A model generated the notes under the pieces. It saw only the letters and a program-made list of their open reading frames with translations. It was not told the DNA's origin and made no database searches. A DNA stretch of 64,000 nucleotides from Kocuria rosea (GTDB lineage: Bacteria; Actinomycetota; Actinomycetes; Actinomycetales; Micrococcaceae). Where the stretch lies: contig NZ_CP035103.1 of the NCBI RefSeq assembly GCF_006094695.1, positions 558,001 through 622,000 on the forward strand. Direction: 5' to 3'. Position numbers and translations under genes: made by a program. Below are positions 1 through 8,195 of the stretch, piece by piece (the first letter of the stretch is position 1; each line of letters opens with the position of its first letter).

Positions 1-553
1 CGCCCAGGCCCACCGGCCCCGCGCCCACGATCGCGACCGTGTCGCCGGGCTTCGTGTTGCCGTTGAGGATGCCGATCTCGAAGCCCGTGGGCAGGGCGTC
101 GGTCAGGAACAGGACGTCCTCGTCGTCGAGGCCCTCCGGGACCTTGTGCACGGAGGTCTCCGCGAACGGCACGCGCACGTACTCGGCCTGCGTGCCGTCG
201 ATGAGGTGCCCGAACACCCATCCCACGCCGCCCAGGGTCTGGCAGTGGGAGGGCTGGTTGTTCCTGCAGTAGGAGCACTTCCCGCAGTTGGTGACCGCGG
301 GGATGATGATCCGGTCGCCGGGCTTCAGCCCGGTCACGGCGTCCCCGACCTCGGTGATCGTGCCGACCGCCTCGTGGCCGAGGACCCGGCCGTCGACGAC
401 GGCGGGGACGTCGCCCTTGAGGATGTGCAGGTCGGTGCCGCAGATGGTGGTCGTGTCGACCTTCGCGATGACGTCGGTGGGGTCCTGGAGGGTCGGGTCC
501 GGGACCTCCTCCCAGGCCTTGCGGCCCGGTCCGTGGTAGACGAGTGCCTTCAT
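1..553 (-). CDS. Zinc-dependent alcohol dehydrogenase, partial (N-terminal part)
   Basis: About 184 N-terminal residues are present; the frame runs off the left edge of the window. The start at 551-553 has AGGAGGA upstream. Visible family marks are a catalytic Cys38 in ICGTDLH, His60-Glu61 in the GHEAVG motif, a structural-zinc cluster Cys-x2-Cys-x2-Cys-x7-Cys around residues 110-125, and the beginning of the Rossmann motif GAGPVGL at the edge. Family members are cytosolic NAD(P)-dependent enzymes that interconvert alcohols and aldehydes using a catalytic zinc. The substrate cannot be told from this fragment. It lies downstream of the lipoprotein gene on the same strand with an 83-bp gap, so co-transcription is possible but not shown. 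Confidence 0.93.
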   Translation of the reverse strand, partial: MKALVYHGPGRKAWEEVPDPTLQDPTDVIAKVDTTTICGTDLHILKGDVPAVVDGRVLGHEAVGTITEVGDAVTGLKPGDRIIIPAVTNCGKCSYCRNNQPSHCQTLGGVGWVFGHLIDGTQAEYVRVPFAETSVHKVPEGLDDEDVLFLTDALPTGFEIGILNGNTKPGDTVAIVGAGPVGLG

Positions 554-636
554 GGGGTCCTCCTCGGTCGCCGGTCCGGCGGGCTGCCGGGCCGCCCGTC
601 CTCATCGTAGGCGCGAGGATCCCGGGCCGGCAGGGC

Positions 637-1596
637 TCACTGGTAGGAGACGAACCATGGCTGCGGCTCGACCGCGGACGTCTCCTCCGGCGTGAAGGTG
701 GGCGTGTCCTCGTCGTAGAAGTTCTTCCACGCCATCCGGATCCCCTCCGGCAGGCCCTGCTGCAGCCGCTCCCACGTGCCCGTCTTCAGCTCCGGGGTGC
801 CGTGGCCGTCGGCGTGCAGGACCAGCGCGAGCTCCGGGCGGGAGGCGTCCACGAGGTGGCGGTTCGTGATCATCGACTCCGCGAACTGGTGCAGGACCAC
901 CACCTTCTGCGGCAGGTCGTTGTCCCGGGTCAGGCCGGCGAGCCACGCCGTGGTCGCGTTGATCTCCGCGGCGTCCACCGAGCCGATCTGCACCATGTGC
1001 ACCTGGTCCGGTCCCAGCCGCCACTCCGGGTCCAGGGCCAGGCCCACGTTGGGGAGCTCGAGCAGCTCCTGGTACTGCTGCGCCTGGCTCAGGAAGTCCT
1101 GCCGGCCGGGCTGGAGGTCCAGCACCACGTAGACGCCGTGCTCCGCCGCGGCCTCCACGTACGGGCGCAGCTCCTCGACCGGGAGCTCCTCGGAGTAGTT
1201 CCCGTCCTTGCCGGGGCCCGCGGAGGCCGTGGTCGCGATGATCTCGAACGCGGGGACCACCGGCACGTCGCTGAAGGGCTCGTACTGGGCGGCGAGCTCC
1301 TTCGCCCGGACGGCCGACTCCTCGGGGCCCTGCTCCCCGAGCACGCCCAGAGCCGGGGTCCCGGGGCGGCCGTAGAGGGCCACCATCCGCCGGTCGGGGA
1401 ACACCTCGGTGCCCCCGCCGATCAGCTCCGCGGGCTCCTCGGGCACGGGGGTCGGGGAGGGGGCGGCCGACGACGGCGACGCGTCCGCCGCCGGTGTCGC
1501 CGCCGAGCCGCTGCCGGCGCCCTGGGCGCAGCCGGTCAGGAGGAGCGCGGCGCACAGGGCCGGGACGAGGGGGCGGGGCAGCGGCGAGCGGGTCAT
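637..1596 (-). CDS. Conserved secreted lipoprotein of unknown function
   Basis: This encodes 319 residues from the ATG at 1594-1596, chosen because it begins a lipoprotein signal peptide: basic MTRSPLPRP, a hydrophobic stretch, then the lipobox LLTGC with Cys near residue 21. A Pro/Ser/Ala-rich linker follows (to about residue 60), then a globular domain with regularly alternating strands and helices (VVPAFEIIATT, GVYVVLDLQPG, VGLALDPEW, KVVVLHQF), which looks like a TIM barrel of the kind found in glycosidase-like folds. I cannot assign catalytic residues with confidence, so no activity is claimed. An upstream in-frame ATG would add 37 residues ahead of the signal peptide and is rejected. 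It is probably anchored to the outer face of the membrane. Confidence 0.85.
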   Translation of the reverse strand: MTRSPLPRPLVPALCAALLLTGCAQGAGSGSAATPAADASPSSAAPSPTPVPEEPAELIGGGTEVFPDRRMVALYGRPGTPALGVLGEQGPEESAVRAKELAAQYEPFSDVPVVPAFEIIATTASAGPGKDGNYSEELPVEELRPYVEAAAEHGVYVVLDLQPGRQDFLSQAQQYQELLELPNVGLALDPEWRLGPDQVHMVQIGSVDAAEINATTAWLAGLTRDNDLPQKVVVLHQFAESMITNRHLVDASRPELALVLHADGHGTPELKTGTWERLQQGLPEGIRMAWKNFYDEDTPTFTPEETSAVEPQPWFVSYQ

Positions 1597-1773
1597 GGTC
1601 TGTCCTGGGGCCGAGGGGCAGGGGGGTCCGCCCAGCCTACGCACCGGCCGGTGCGCCGGACGGGAACAGGACCCGGAACGGTGCCGGCCGCGGCGCAGGT
1701 GCGTCACGCGGCGACCCGGGCGGTCCCGGACCCCACGACCCGGGCAGCCCGGGACCCGGTGGCCCGCCGGACC

Positions 1774-2388
1774 TCAGGCGGTGCCGGACTCCCCGGGCCC
1801 GCCCAGCTCGCCCAGCTCCTCGAGCAGCCGCAGGCCGCGCTCGGCCCAGGCGATCTCCTGGTCGGCGCGGGCCACCTGCCCCTCGTAGGCGAAGACCTTG
1901 AACCGGGTGATCCGCTCCCACTGCTCCTCGGGATTGGCCGCCAGCCGGCGCGCCAGCGTGGGGCTCGTGCGGTCCTGGAGCGCCCTGATCTGCTGGAGGG
2001 CCTGCGCGCGCTGGTCCCGGTAGTGCTCGATGTGGGCGTGCAGCTGCGCGGCCGCGGCGCCGGGGGAGGCCCACTCGAAGTAGGCGGCCCGCAGGTGGGC
2101 GGGATCCCGCTCCCGGACGTAGCCGAGCGGCTGGTCCTGCCACTGCCGCAGGGCGCGCTCGCCCTCGGGCGTGATCGAGTACTCCGTCTTGGTGGCCCCG
2201 CGCGAGCCCCACGGGACGGGCCGGCTCGTGAGCAGCCCCTCCGCGTGCATCTTGCGCAGCTCCGGGTAGATCTGCGAGTCGGGGGCGTGCCACACGTGGC
2301 CCACGGAGGAGCTGAACTGCTTGACCACGTCGTAGCCCGTCAGCGGCCCCGAGGAGAGCAGTGCCAGCAGGGCCGAGCGGAGGCTCAC
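1774..2388 (-). CDS. vanR: PadR-family repressor, probable vanillate regulator VanR
   Basis: This encodes 204 residues from a GTG at 2386-2388 with AAGGAA 8 nt upstream. Residues 1-85 form the PadR winged helix (LLALLSSGPLTGYDVVKQF, then a wing with RGATKTEYSITPEG), and residues 95-190 are the long helical PadR C-terminal domain used for dimerisation and effector binding. It is transcribed divergently from vanA-vanB-vanK. The intergenic region carries two copies of a motif closely matching the VanR operator of Corynebacterium glutamicum as I recall it. From family knowledge, VanR represses vanABK and itself and is released by vanillate. The name rests on gene order plus the operator; the protein alone would only support PadR family. 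Confidence 0.85.
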   Translation of the reverse strand: MSLRSALLALLSSGPLTGYDVVKQFSSSVGHVWHAPDSQIYPELRKMHAEGLLTSRPVPWGSRGATKTEYSITPEGERALRQWQDQPLGYVRERDPAHLRAAYFEWASPGAAAAQLHAHIEHYRDQRAQALQQIRALQDRTSPTLARRLAANPEEQWERITRFKVFAYEGQVARADQEIAWAERGLRLLEELGELGGPGESGTA

Positions 2389-2459
2389 GGGCGGTTCCTT
2401 CCGTCGCAGCAGGGGTCGTCCTGCTGAGCCTAGCCGGGAGCCGGGCCCGTGACCCTTGT

Positions 2460-2483
2460 CACTCACTATGGACATAGGTATTG
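2460..2483. promoter_or_regulatory. VanR-type operator O1
   Basis: Half-site CACTCACTAT (2460-2469), a 4-nt spacer, and half-site ATAGGTATTG (2474-2483). This matches the published C. glutamicum VanR pattern as I remember it (AACTAACTAA-N4-TTAGGTATTT) at 16 of 20 half-site positions. It lies 80-103 bp upstream of vanA and 72 bp upstream of vanR, so it can serve both divergent promoters. Confidence 0.75.
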
Positions 2484-2498
2484 TGTGTCCTGCGCCAC

Positions 2499-2522
2499 GA
2501 CTATCTATCGAGATAGTGAGTG
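2499..2522. promoter_or_regulatory. VanR-type operator O2 (inverted copy)
   Basis: GACTATCTAT (2499-2508), spacer CGAG, ATAGTGAGTG (2513-2522). Read on the minus strand it begins with the same ten bases, CACTCACTAT, as O1, so the two sites face each other with centres 39 bp apart. The inner part also forms a perfect 7-bp inverted repeat, ACTATCT/AGATAGT. It lies about 40 bp before the vanA start, where bound repressor would block the promoter or transcription start. Confidence 0.72.
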
Positions 2523-2562
2523 GATCGTGCTCGCCCCGGACCGCCCAGCAGAGGACCGCACC

Positions 2563-3678
2563 ATGACCGTCGCCGCCACGAGGACCACCTCCACCGCCAA
2601 GCTCCTGTCCCACCCGCTCGACGCCTGGTACGTGGCCGGGTGGGACCACGAGATCACCGGGAAGGGCATCCTCTCCCGCACCGTGGCGGGACGCCCGCTG
2701 GCCCTGTACCGCACCGAGGACGGCCGCCCCGTGGCCCTGGCGGACGCCTGCTGGCACCGGCTCGCCCCGCTCTCCCAGGGGAAGCTGGTGGGCCGCGACG
2801 AGATCCAGTGCCCGTACCACGGGCTGCGCTACAACGCCGCGGGACGGTGCACCTCGATGCCCGCCCAGGAGACGCTGAACCCCTCCGCCACCGTGCCCTC
2901 CTACCCGGTGCTCGAGCGCCACCGCTACGTGTGGGTCTGGCTCGGCGACCCCACGCGGGCGGACCCCGCCCTGCTGCCCGACATGCACCAGATGGACAGC
3001 CCCGAGTGGGCCGGCGACGGCGAGACCATCCACGCCCCCTGCAACTACCAGCTGGTCCTCGACAACCTCATGGACCTCACGCACGAGGAGTTCGTGCACT
3101 CCTCCAGCATCGGCCAGGAGGAGCTGTCCGAGTCGGAGTTCGAGACCACCCACGACGAGCGCTCCGTGACCGTGACCCGCTGGATGCGCAACATCGACCC
3201 CCCGCCCTTCTGGCTCAAGAACATGCGGGACCGGTTCCCGGGCTTTGAGGGCAAGGTGGACCGCTGGCAGATCATCCATTACACCTTTCCCTCCACCATC
3301 TGCATCGACGTCGGCGTCGCCGAGGCCGGCACCGGGGCGCCCGAGGGGGACCGCTCCCGCGGGGTCAACGGCTACGTGATGAACACGATCACCCCGGAGA
3401 CGGACCGCTCCTGCCACTACTTCTGGGCCTTCATGCGCAACTACCGCCTGGAGAGCCAGCTCATCACCACCCAGCTGCGCAACGGCGTGCACGGGGTGTT
3501 CGGGGAGGACGAGGCCATGCTGCAGGCCCAGCAGGCGGCCATCGACGCCAACCCCGAGCACGAGTTCTACAACCTCAACATCGACATGGGCGGGATGTGG
3601 GTGCGCCGGCTCCTCGAGCGCGCGCTCGAGGCCGAGGGCCGCCCCGCCGCCGCCCCGGCCGCTCCCGCCGGGGCCTGA
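2563..3678 (+). CDS. vanA: Vanillate O-demethylase oxygenase subunit (Rieske non-heme iron)
   Basis: This encodes 371 residues from the ATG at 2563, with GAGGA 7-8 nt upstream. Longer in-frame starts would lie inside the operators and are rejected. The Rieske [2Fe-2S] ligands are Cys63-x-His65 and Cys83-x2-His86. The mononuclear iron site follows as a D-x2-D-x2-H-x4-H pattern in DNLMDLTHEEFVHSSS near residues 165-180. Family members use electrons from VanB and O2 to demethylate vanillate to protocatechuate plus formaldehyde. Length and motif spacing fit VanA. The gene is the first of vanA-vanB-vanK, 9 bp before vanB, behind two VanR operators. Another methoxy-aromatic O-demethylase (for example for veratrate or isovanillate) cannot be excluded from sequence alone. 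Confidence 0.9.
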   Translation: MTVAATRTTSTAKLLSHPLDAWYVAGWDHEITGKGILSRTVAGRPLALYRTEDGRPVALADACWHRLAPLSQGKLVGRDEIQCPYHGLRYNAAGRCTSMPAQETLNPSATVPSYPVLERHRYVWVWLGDPTRADPALLPDMHQMDSPEWAGDGETIHAPCNYQLVLDNLMDLTHEEFVHSSSIGQEELSESEFETTHDERSVTVTRWMRNIDPPPFWLKNMRDRFPGFEGKVDRWQIIHYTFPSTICIDVGVAEAGTGAPEGDRSRGVNGYVMNTITPETDRSCHYFWAFMRNYRLESQLITTQLRNGVHGVFGEDEAMLQAQQAAIDANPEHEFYNLNIDMGGMWVRRLLERALEAEGRPAAAPAAPAGA

Positions 3679-3687
3679 GGAGGGGTC

Positions 3688-4692
3688 GTGGCCGATTCCC
3701 AGCACGAGGTCTGGCAGCGCGCCGCCGTCGTCGCCGTCGAGGACGTCGCCGCCGGCATCCGGCGCGTCGTCCTGCGTCCCGACCGGCCCTGCCCGGTGCG
3801 GCCGGGCGAGCACGTGGACGTCCGCGTCCTCGTCCACGGCGAGCAGCAGGTGCGCTCCTACTCCGTGGTCGACGCCGACGCTGACGGCGCGCAGCTCGCC
3901 GTCAGCGTCTTCCGCACCCCCACCTCCCGCGGCGGCTCGATCTTCATGCACGGTCTCGAGCCCGGGCAGGTCCTCGAGATCACCCAGCCGCTGCAGAACT
4001 TCCCGCTGCGCGTGGGGGCCCCGTCCTACGTCCTGCTGGCCGGCGGCATCGGCATCACCGCGATCGCCGGGATGGCGGCGCTGCTGCGCCGGCTCGGCGC
4101 GGACTACCGCCTCGTCTACGTTGCCCGCTCCCGGCCCGCCATGGCCTACCTCGACGACCTGGCCGCCCTGCACGGGGACCGGCTCGAGGCGCACATCGAC
4201 GACGAGGGCGGCTCGCTCGACGTCCCGGCCCTCGTGGCCGGCGTGCCTGCGGGCGCCGAGCTCTACATGTGCGGCCCCATCCGGCTCATGGACGCGGTGC
4301 GCCGCGCCTGGGCCGAGCGCGGGCTGGACCCGACCGGCCTGCGCTACGAGACCTTCGGCAACAGCGGCTGGTTCGAGGCCGAGCCGTTCGTGGTCCGCGT
4401 CCCCCGGCTGGGCGCCGAGACCGTCGTCGGCCCCGACGAGTCCCTGCTCGAGGCCCTCGAGCGGGAGGGACTCGACATGATGTCCGACTGCCGCAAGGGC
4501 GAGTGCGGGCTCTGCCAGGTCAAGGTCCTCGGCCTGGCCGGGCGGATCGACCACCGCGACGTGTTCTACTCGGACCGGCAGAAGCAGACCGGCACGTCCA
4601 TGTGCTGCTGCGTCTCGCGGGTGGTCTCCGCCGCACCGGCGGCCGATCCCGGCGAGCGCCCGGCCGCCGTCCTCACCATCGACGTCCCCTGA
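3688..4692 (+). CDS. vanB: Vanillate O-demethylase reductase subunit
   Basis: This encodes 334 residues from a GTG at 3688 preceded by GAGGAGGGG. Residues 1-110 are a ferredoxin-NADP reductase-type flavin domain with the FMN/FAD motif RSYSVVD; residues 115-225 are the NAD-binding domain (AGGIGITAIAGM, then MYMCGP-like LYMCGPIRL). The C-terminal plant-type [2Fe-2S] domain has Cys268-x4-Cys273-x2-Cys276 and a final ligand in the Cys-rich TSMCCC near residue 305. It moves electrons from NADH to the VanA Rieske centre. It sits 9 bp after vanA and 10 bp before vanK, consistent with one transcript. Domain order FNR-NAD-2Fe2S is that of class IA oxygenase reductases. Confidence 0.92.
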   Translation: MADSQHEVWQRAAVVAVEDVAAGIRRVVLRPDRPCPVRPGEHVDVRVLVHGEQQVRSYSVVDADADGAQLAVSVFRTPTSRGGSIFMHGLEPGQVLEITQPLQNFPLRVGAPSYVLLAGGIGITAIAGMAALLRRLGADYRLVYVARSRPAMAYLDDLAALHGDRLEAHIDDEGGSLDVPALVAGVPAGAELYMCGPIRLMDAVRRAWAERGLDPTGLRYETFGNSGWFEAEPFVVRVPRLGAETVVGPDESLLEALEREGLDMMSDCRKGECGLCQVKVLGLAGRIDHRDVFYSDRQKQTGTSMCCCVSRVVSAAPAADPGERPAAVLTIDVP

Positions 4693-4702
4693 GAGGCTCC
4701 CC

Positions 4703-6109
4703 ATGGACATCCGACACCAGATCGACGCATCCAGGATGTCGTCGTACCAGTGGCTCATCATCGCGGTGACCACGTTCCTCAACGCCCTCGACGGCTACGA
4801 CGTGCTCGCCATGGCGTTCACGGCCACCTCCGTGACCGAGGAGTTCGGGCTCTCCGGCTCCCAGCTGGGCTGGCTGCTCAGCGCCGGGCTCATCGGCATG
4901 GCCGTGGGCTCCCTCGTCCTCGGGCCCTTCGCGGACCGGTACGGCCGGCGGAGGATCCTCGTGCTGGCGCTCGCCGTCAACGCCCTCGGCCTGTTCCTGT
5001 CCACCACGGCCGGGTCCGTGCTCGAGCTCGGGCTGTGGCGCGTCGTCACCGGCCTGGGCGTGGGCGGCATCCTCGCCTCCGCCACGGTGATCACCAGTGA
5101 GTACGCCAGCGCCCGCCACCGCGGCATGGCCGTGAGCATCTTCACCGCGGGCTACGGCGTGGGCGCCACCCTCGGCGGCATGGGCGCGACCCAGCTGATC
5201 CCCGCCTTCGGCTGGCGCTCCGTGTTCCTCACCGGCGGCCTGCTCACCCTCGTGGCGATCGCGCTCGTGCTGGCAGTGCTGCCCGAGTCCGTGGACTACC
5301 TCCGCACCCGGCGGCCCGCGGGCGCCGTGCAGAAGCTCGACCGCATCGCCCGTCGCCTGCGCCTCGAGGGGGAGGTCGAGCTCGGCCCCGTCCCGGCGGG
5401 CGCCGGCGAGCGGCGGAGCAGCGTGGGCCTGCTGCTCAGCGGCCGCTACCGCACCGCGACCCTCCTGCTGTGGGCGGCCTTCTTCGTCATCATGTTCGGC
5501 TTCTACTTCGCCAACTCCTGGACGCCCCGGCTCCTCGTGGAGACCGGGATGACCGAGCAGCAGGGCATCGTCGGCGGGCTCATGCTCACGATGGGCGGCA
5601 CCTTCGGGTCCCTGCTCTACGGCGCGCTGACCACCAGGTGGGACGAACGGCTGACCCTGATGGCCTTCACGGTGCTCTCCGCGGTGACCCTCGTGCTGTT
5701 CATCACCACCACGTCCGTGCCCCTGCTGGCGTTCTCCTCCGGCGTGGTGGTCGGCATGCTCATCAACGGCTGCATCGCCGGGCTCTACACCGTGGCGCCC
5801 ATGACCTACGAGCCCGGCATCCGGACCACCGGCGTGGGCTGGGGCATCGGGGTCGGCCGGGCCGGGGCGATCCTCGCCCCCATCGCGGTCGGCGCGCTGC
5901 TGGACACCGGCTGGACCCCCACGCAGCTCTACGTCGGCGTGGCGGTCGTCGTCGCCCTCGCGGCCCTGGCCCTTGTCCGGCTGCGCCCCTACGAGGAGAC
6001 CGCCGAGGAGACCGCCGAGGAGGCCGCCGACGCGTCCGCCGCGGGCGCGGCCGGACCGACCGGTGAGCGACCGGGGCTCACCAGCCCCGGGTCCCCGGAG
6101 CGCCCTTGA
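4703..6109 (+). CDS. vanK: MFS aromatic acid:proton symporter, probable vanillate/protocatechuate transporter
   Basis: This encodes 468 residues with about twelve membrane segments. The first has the LDGYD motif typical of the aromatic acid:H+ symporter (AAHS/PcaK) family; the loop between helices 2 and 3 has DRYGRRR. A Glu/Ala-rich cytosolic tail of about 40 residues ends the protein. It follows vanB by 10 bp and is the third gene of the van operon, where C. glutamicum VanK takes up vanillate and protocatechuate. The last 32 bp overlap the end of the convergent DUF427 gene, so there is no room for a separate terminator between them. The substrate is inferred from operon context. Confidence 0.88.
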   Translation: MDIRHQIDASRMSSYQWLIIAVTTFLNALDGYDVLAMAFTATSVTEEFGLSGSQLGWLLSAGLIGMAVGSLVLGPFADRYGRRRILVLALAVNALGLFLSTTAGSVLELGLWRVVTGLGVGGILASATVITSEYASARHRGMAVSIFTAGYGVGATLGGMGATQLIPAFGWRSVFLTGGLLTLVAIALVLAVLPESVDYLRTRRPAGAVQKLDRIARRLRLEGEVELGPVPAGAGERRSSVGLLLSGRYRTATLLLWAAFFVIMFGFYFANSWTPRLLVETGMTEQQGIVGGLMLTMGGTFGSLLYGALTTRWDERLTLMAFTVLSAVTLVLFITTTSVPLLAFSSGVVVGMLINGCIAGLYTVAPMTYEPGIRTTGVGWGIGVGRAGAILAPIAVGALLDTGWTPTQLYVGVAVVVALAALALVRLRPYEETAEETAEEAADASAAGAAGPTGERPGLTSPGSPERP

Positions 6110-6575
6110 ACGGACCGACCACCCGCGAGGTGATCCAGCCCCCGTAGAAACCGCCCTCCTGCGGGAGCACCTGCTCCCCGGCGACGAGGCACCGGTCCAT
6201 CATCCCGGGCATCAGCGCCACGTGCCCGCGCAGGGACTCGAAGCCCGGCGCGGGGGAGGGGTAGGTCCAGGCCGCCCGCGGCGCGGTGCGGGCCCCGCCC
6301 CGGACGTCGAAGTACGCCGCCGCGCCCTTCCACTCGCACCACGAGCTCCCCTCGCACGGGACCAGGGCGCCCTCGGCGAAGGCCTCGCGGGGCAGGTAGT
6401 AGGTGGGCGGGTGGCTGGTCTCGAGCACCCGCAGCGCGGCCGTGGTGGAGGCGATGCGCTCGCCGCCCAGCCACACCTCCACGTGCTCCCGGCTGGGCTC
6501 GGTCCGGGGCGGTCTCGGGTAGTCCCACACGGACTCCTGGCCGGGGCCGGGGGTCTCGGGCCGGGGTCGTCTCAT
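6078..6575 (-). CDS. DUF427 family protein
   Basis: This encodes 165 residues from the ATG at 6573-6575, with GGAG 6 nt upstream; a start 96 bp earlier adds an Arg-rich stretch unlike the family. The body shows the DUF427 pattern: VEVWLGGERIASTTAALRVLE, then YYLPREA and the segment SSWCEWKGAAAYFDV, with a Trp/Tyr-rich C-terminal half. The biochemical role of DUF427 is not established to my knowledge. It is convergent with vanK, overlapping it by 32 bp, and divergent from the thiosulfate transporter gene. No signal peptide or membrane segment is present, so it is probably cytosolic. Confidence 0.85.
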   Translation of the reverse strand: MRRPRPETPGPGQESVWDYPRPPRTEPSREHVEVWLGGERIASTTAALRVLETSHPPTYYLPREAFAEGALVPCEGSSWCEWKGAAAYFDVRGGARTAPRAAWTYPSPAPGFESLRGHVALMPGMMDRCLVAGEQVLPQEGGFYGGWITSRVVGPFKGAPGTRGW

Positions 6576-6716
6576 CTGCGCTCCGTCCGGACGCCCGCCC
6601 GTCCGCGCCGGCCGGCGCGGTCTTCGGGCGTCACACAGTGGTGAGTGCTGCATCACTATGCTACGGCGCATGACGACACCCTGGAGTGCTTGCCCCGGAA
6701 ATCATAAGGTTCTGGG

Positions 6717-7772
6717 ATGCTCATCTCAGGCCTTCTCATCGGCGCCGCCCTCGGGTTCGTCCTCCAGCGCGGCCGCTTCTGCGTCACCGGCGCGTTCCGC
6801 GACGTCTGGATCGCGAAGAACACGTGGTGGCTGTCCGCCTTCTTCGTGGCCATCGCCGTCCAGGCGGTCGGCATCTGGGTGCTGAACGCCCTCGGCGTCA
6901 TCACCCTCGAGGCCTCGGCCTTCCCGTGGCTGGCCACGATCGTGGGCGGCTTCGTCTTCGGCTTCGGCATCGTCCTCGCCGGCGGCTGCGCCACCGGTAC
7001 CTACTACCGCGCCTCCGAGGGGCTCGTCGGCTCCTGGTTCGCGCTCATCTTCTACGCGCTGTTCGCGACCATCTCCAAGTACGGTCCGCTGGCCGGGACC
7101 ACCGAGGCCATGCGCGGCGTGACGGTCGGCACCCAGGGCTCGATCCACGAGACCCTCGGCGTCTCCCCGTGGGTGCTCGTGCTGGCCCTCGTCGCCGTCA
7201 CCGGCCTGTGGGCCCGCCACCACCTCACCAAGCCGCGGATGAAGATGGCCACGCTCCCGCCGGAGCGGACCGGCCTGAACCACCTGCTGTTCGAGAAGGC
7301 CTGGAACCCGTTCGCCACCGCCGTGGTCATCGGCGTCATCGCGATCATCGCCTGGCCCGCCAGCTGGGCCACCGGCCGCGAGTCGGGCCTCGGCATCACC
7401 ACCCCGTCCGCGAACATCGCCGGCTACCTGACCACGGGCGACGTCGAGCTCGTCGACTGGGGCGTGTTCCTGGTCCTGGGCATCCTGATCGGCTCGTTCA
7501 TCGCGGCCAAGGGCTCGGGCGAGTTCAAGCTCCGCGTCCCCGACGCGCAGACCATCGTCCGCTCCATCGGCGGCGGCGCCCTCATGGGCGTCGGCGCGGC
7601 GTGGGCCGGGGGCTGCACCATCGGCAACGCCCTGGTCGCCACCGCCGCCTTCGAGTGGCAGGGCTGGGTCAGCTTCGCCGTCATGATCCTCGGCACCGGC
7701 GCGGCCGCCAAGCTCTTCATTGCCCCCCGCAAGACGTCCGCCGCCCCGGGCCGCGTCCCGGCCGGCGTCTGA
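6717..7772 (+). CDS. tsuA: YeeE/YedE-family (TsuA-like) thiosulfate uptake channel
   Basis: This encodes 351 residues with nine or more membrane helices. Three conserved cysteines sit in Gly-rich turns: Cys22 (GRFCVTG), Cys91 (AGGCATG) and Cys300 (AGGCTIG). From memory of the Spirochaeta thermophila YeeE structure, the equivalent Cys22, Cys91 and Cys293 relay thiosulfate through the membrane, so the conduction path looks intact. It is followed 33 bp later by a TusA-like gene, the usual partner (YeeD/TsuB). The two probably supply reduced sulfur for cysteine synthesis. Other members may carry selenium or sulfur compounds. The 141-bp upstream region has an AT-rich patch (6645-6665) suited to a promoter, but I cannot place the boxes with confidence. 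Confidence 0.87.
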   Translation: MLISGLLIGAALGFVLQRGRFCVTGAFRDVWIAKNTWWLSAFFVAIAVQAVGIWVLNALGVITLEASAFPWLATIVGGFVFGFGIVLAGGCATGTYYRASEGLVGSWFALIFYALFATISKYGPLAGTTEAMRGVTVGTQGSIHETLGVSPWVLVLALVAVTGLWARHHLTKPRMKMATLPPERTGLNHLLFEKAWNPFATAVVIGVIAIIAWPASWATGRESGLGITTPSANIAGYLTTGDVELVDWGVFLVLGILIGSFIAAKGSGEFKLRVPDAQTIVRSIGGGALMGVGAAWAGGCTIGNALVATAAFEWQGWVSFAVMILGTGAAAKLFIAPRKTSAAPGRVPAGV

Positions 7773-7805
7773 CCCACCGACCCCCAGTCCCAGGAGGCAC
7801 CACCC

Positions 7806-8033
7806 ATGGCACAGCACATCCTCGAGACCGACGGTCTCGTCTGCCCGTTCCCCGTGGTCGAGGCGAAGGCCGCGATGGCCGAGATGCCCGCCGGCGACGA
7901 GCTCGTCATCAACTTCGACTGCACCCAGGGCACCGAGGCCATCCCGCGCTGGGCGGCCGAGAACGGCTACCCCGTCACGCAGTTCAGCAAGCGCGGTGCG
8001 GCCGAGTGGTCGATCACCGTGCAGAAGGCCTGA
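7806..8033 (+). CDS. TusA/YeeD-like sulfur carrier
   Basis: This encodes 75 residues beginning MAQHILETDG. The essential CPxP motif is Cys13-Pro-Phe-Pro, followed by the two-strand/two-helix TusA fold, and the length is typical for the family. AGGAGG lies just upstream of the ATG. In YeeE-YeeD pairs the carrier Cys accepts sulfane sulfur or thiosulfate from the channel on the cytosolic side, and the adjacent gene order supports that role here. A role in tRNA thiolation (true TusA) is less likely because no TusBCDE genes are near. A strong hairpin at 8057-8096 ends the unit. Confidence 0.87.
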   Translation: MAQHILETDGLVCPFPVVEAKAAMAEMPAGDELVINFDCTQGTEAIPRWAAENGYPVTQFSKRGAAEWSITVQKA

Positions 8034-8056
8034 TCCCCGGGAGCCCCACGCAGCGG

Positions 8057-8096
8057 CGGACCCCCGCGACCGAGCATCCTCGGGCGCGGGGGTCCG
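8057..8096 (+). terminator. Intrinsic terminator after the tsuA-tusA pair
   Basis: A perfect 12-bp stem (CGGACCCCCGCG / CGCGGGGGTCCG) is extended inward by one mismatch and a second 5-bp stem (CCGAG/CTCGG) with loop CATC. There is no U-tract, which is common for GC-rich actinobacterial terminators. Confidence 0.8.
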
Positions 8097-8130
8097 TCGT
8101 CGTCGGTGGGCCCGGTCACACCGGACCCTA

Positions 8131-8154
8131 CTAAAATGAACGCTGATCATTTAG
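8131..8154. promoter_or_regulatory. TetR-type operator upstream of the aminobutyraldehyde dehydrogenase
   Basis: An imperfect palindrome with AATGA at 8135-8139 and TCATT at 8147-8151, flanked by CTA and TAG. It shares AATGAAC and TCATTT with the palindrome before puo at 10482-10505. The TetR gene lies between the two targets, so one regulator probably controls both arms. It is about 42 bp upstream of the dehydrogenase start. Confidence 0.7.
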
Positions 8155-8195
8155 AGTGGCAGGCACCGCGTTCTCACCCGCAGAGAGGAACCACC

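Noticed and set aside
1774..2388. PadR as a regulator of phenolic acid decarboxylase
   Set aside because: No padC-type decarboxylase gene is near, and the operator sequence and vanABK neighbourhood fit VanR instead.
544..2427. A 627-codon plus-strand frame
   Set aside because: It is antisense to the lipoprotein and vanR genes, both of which have clear domain signatures; the frame is Arg/Leu/Gly-rich without similarity to any family.
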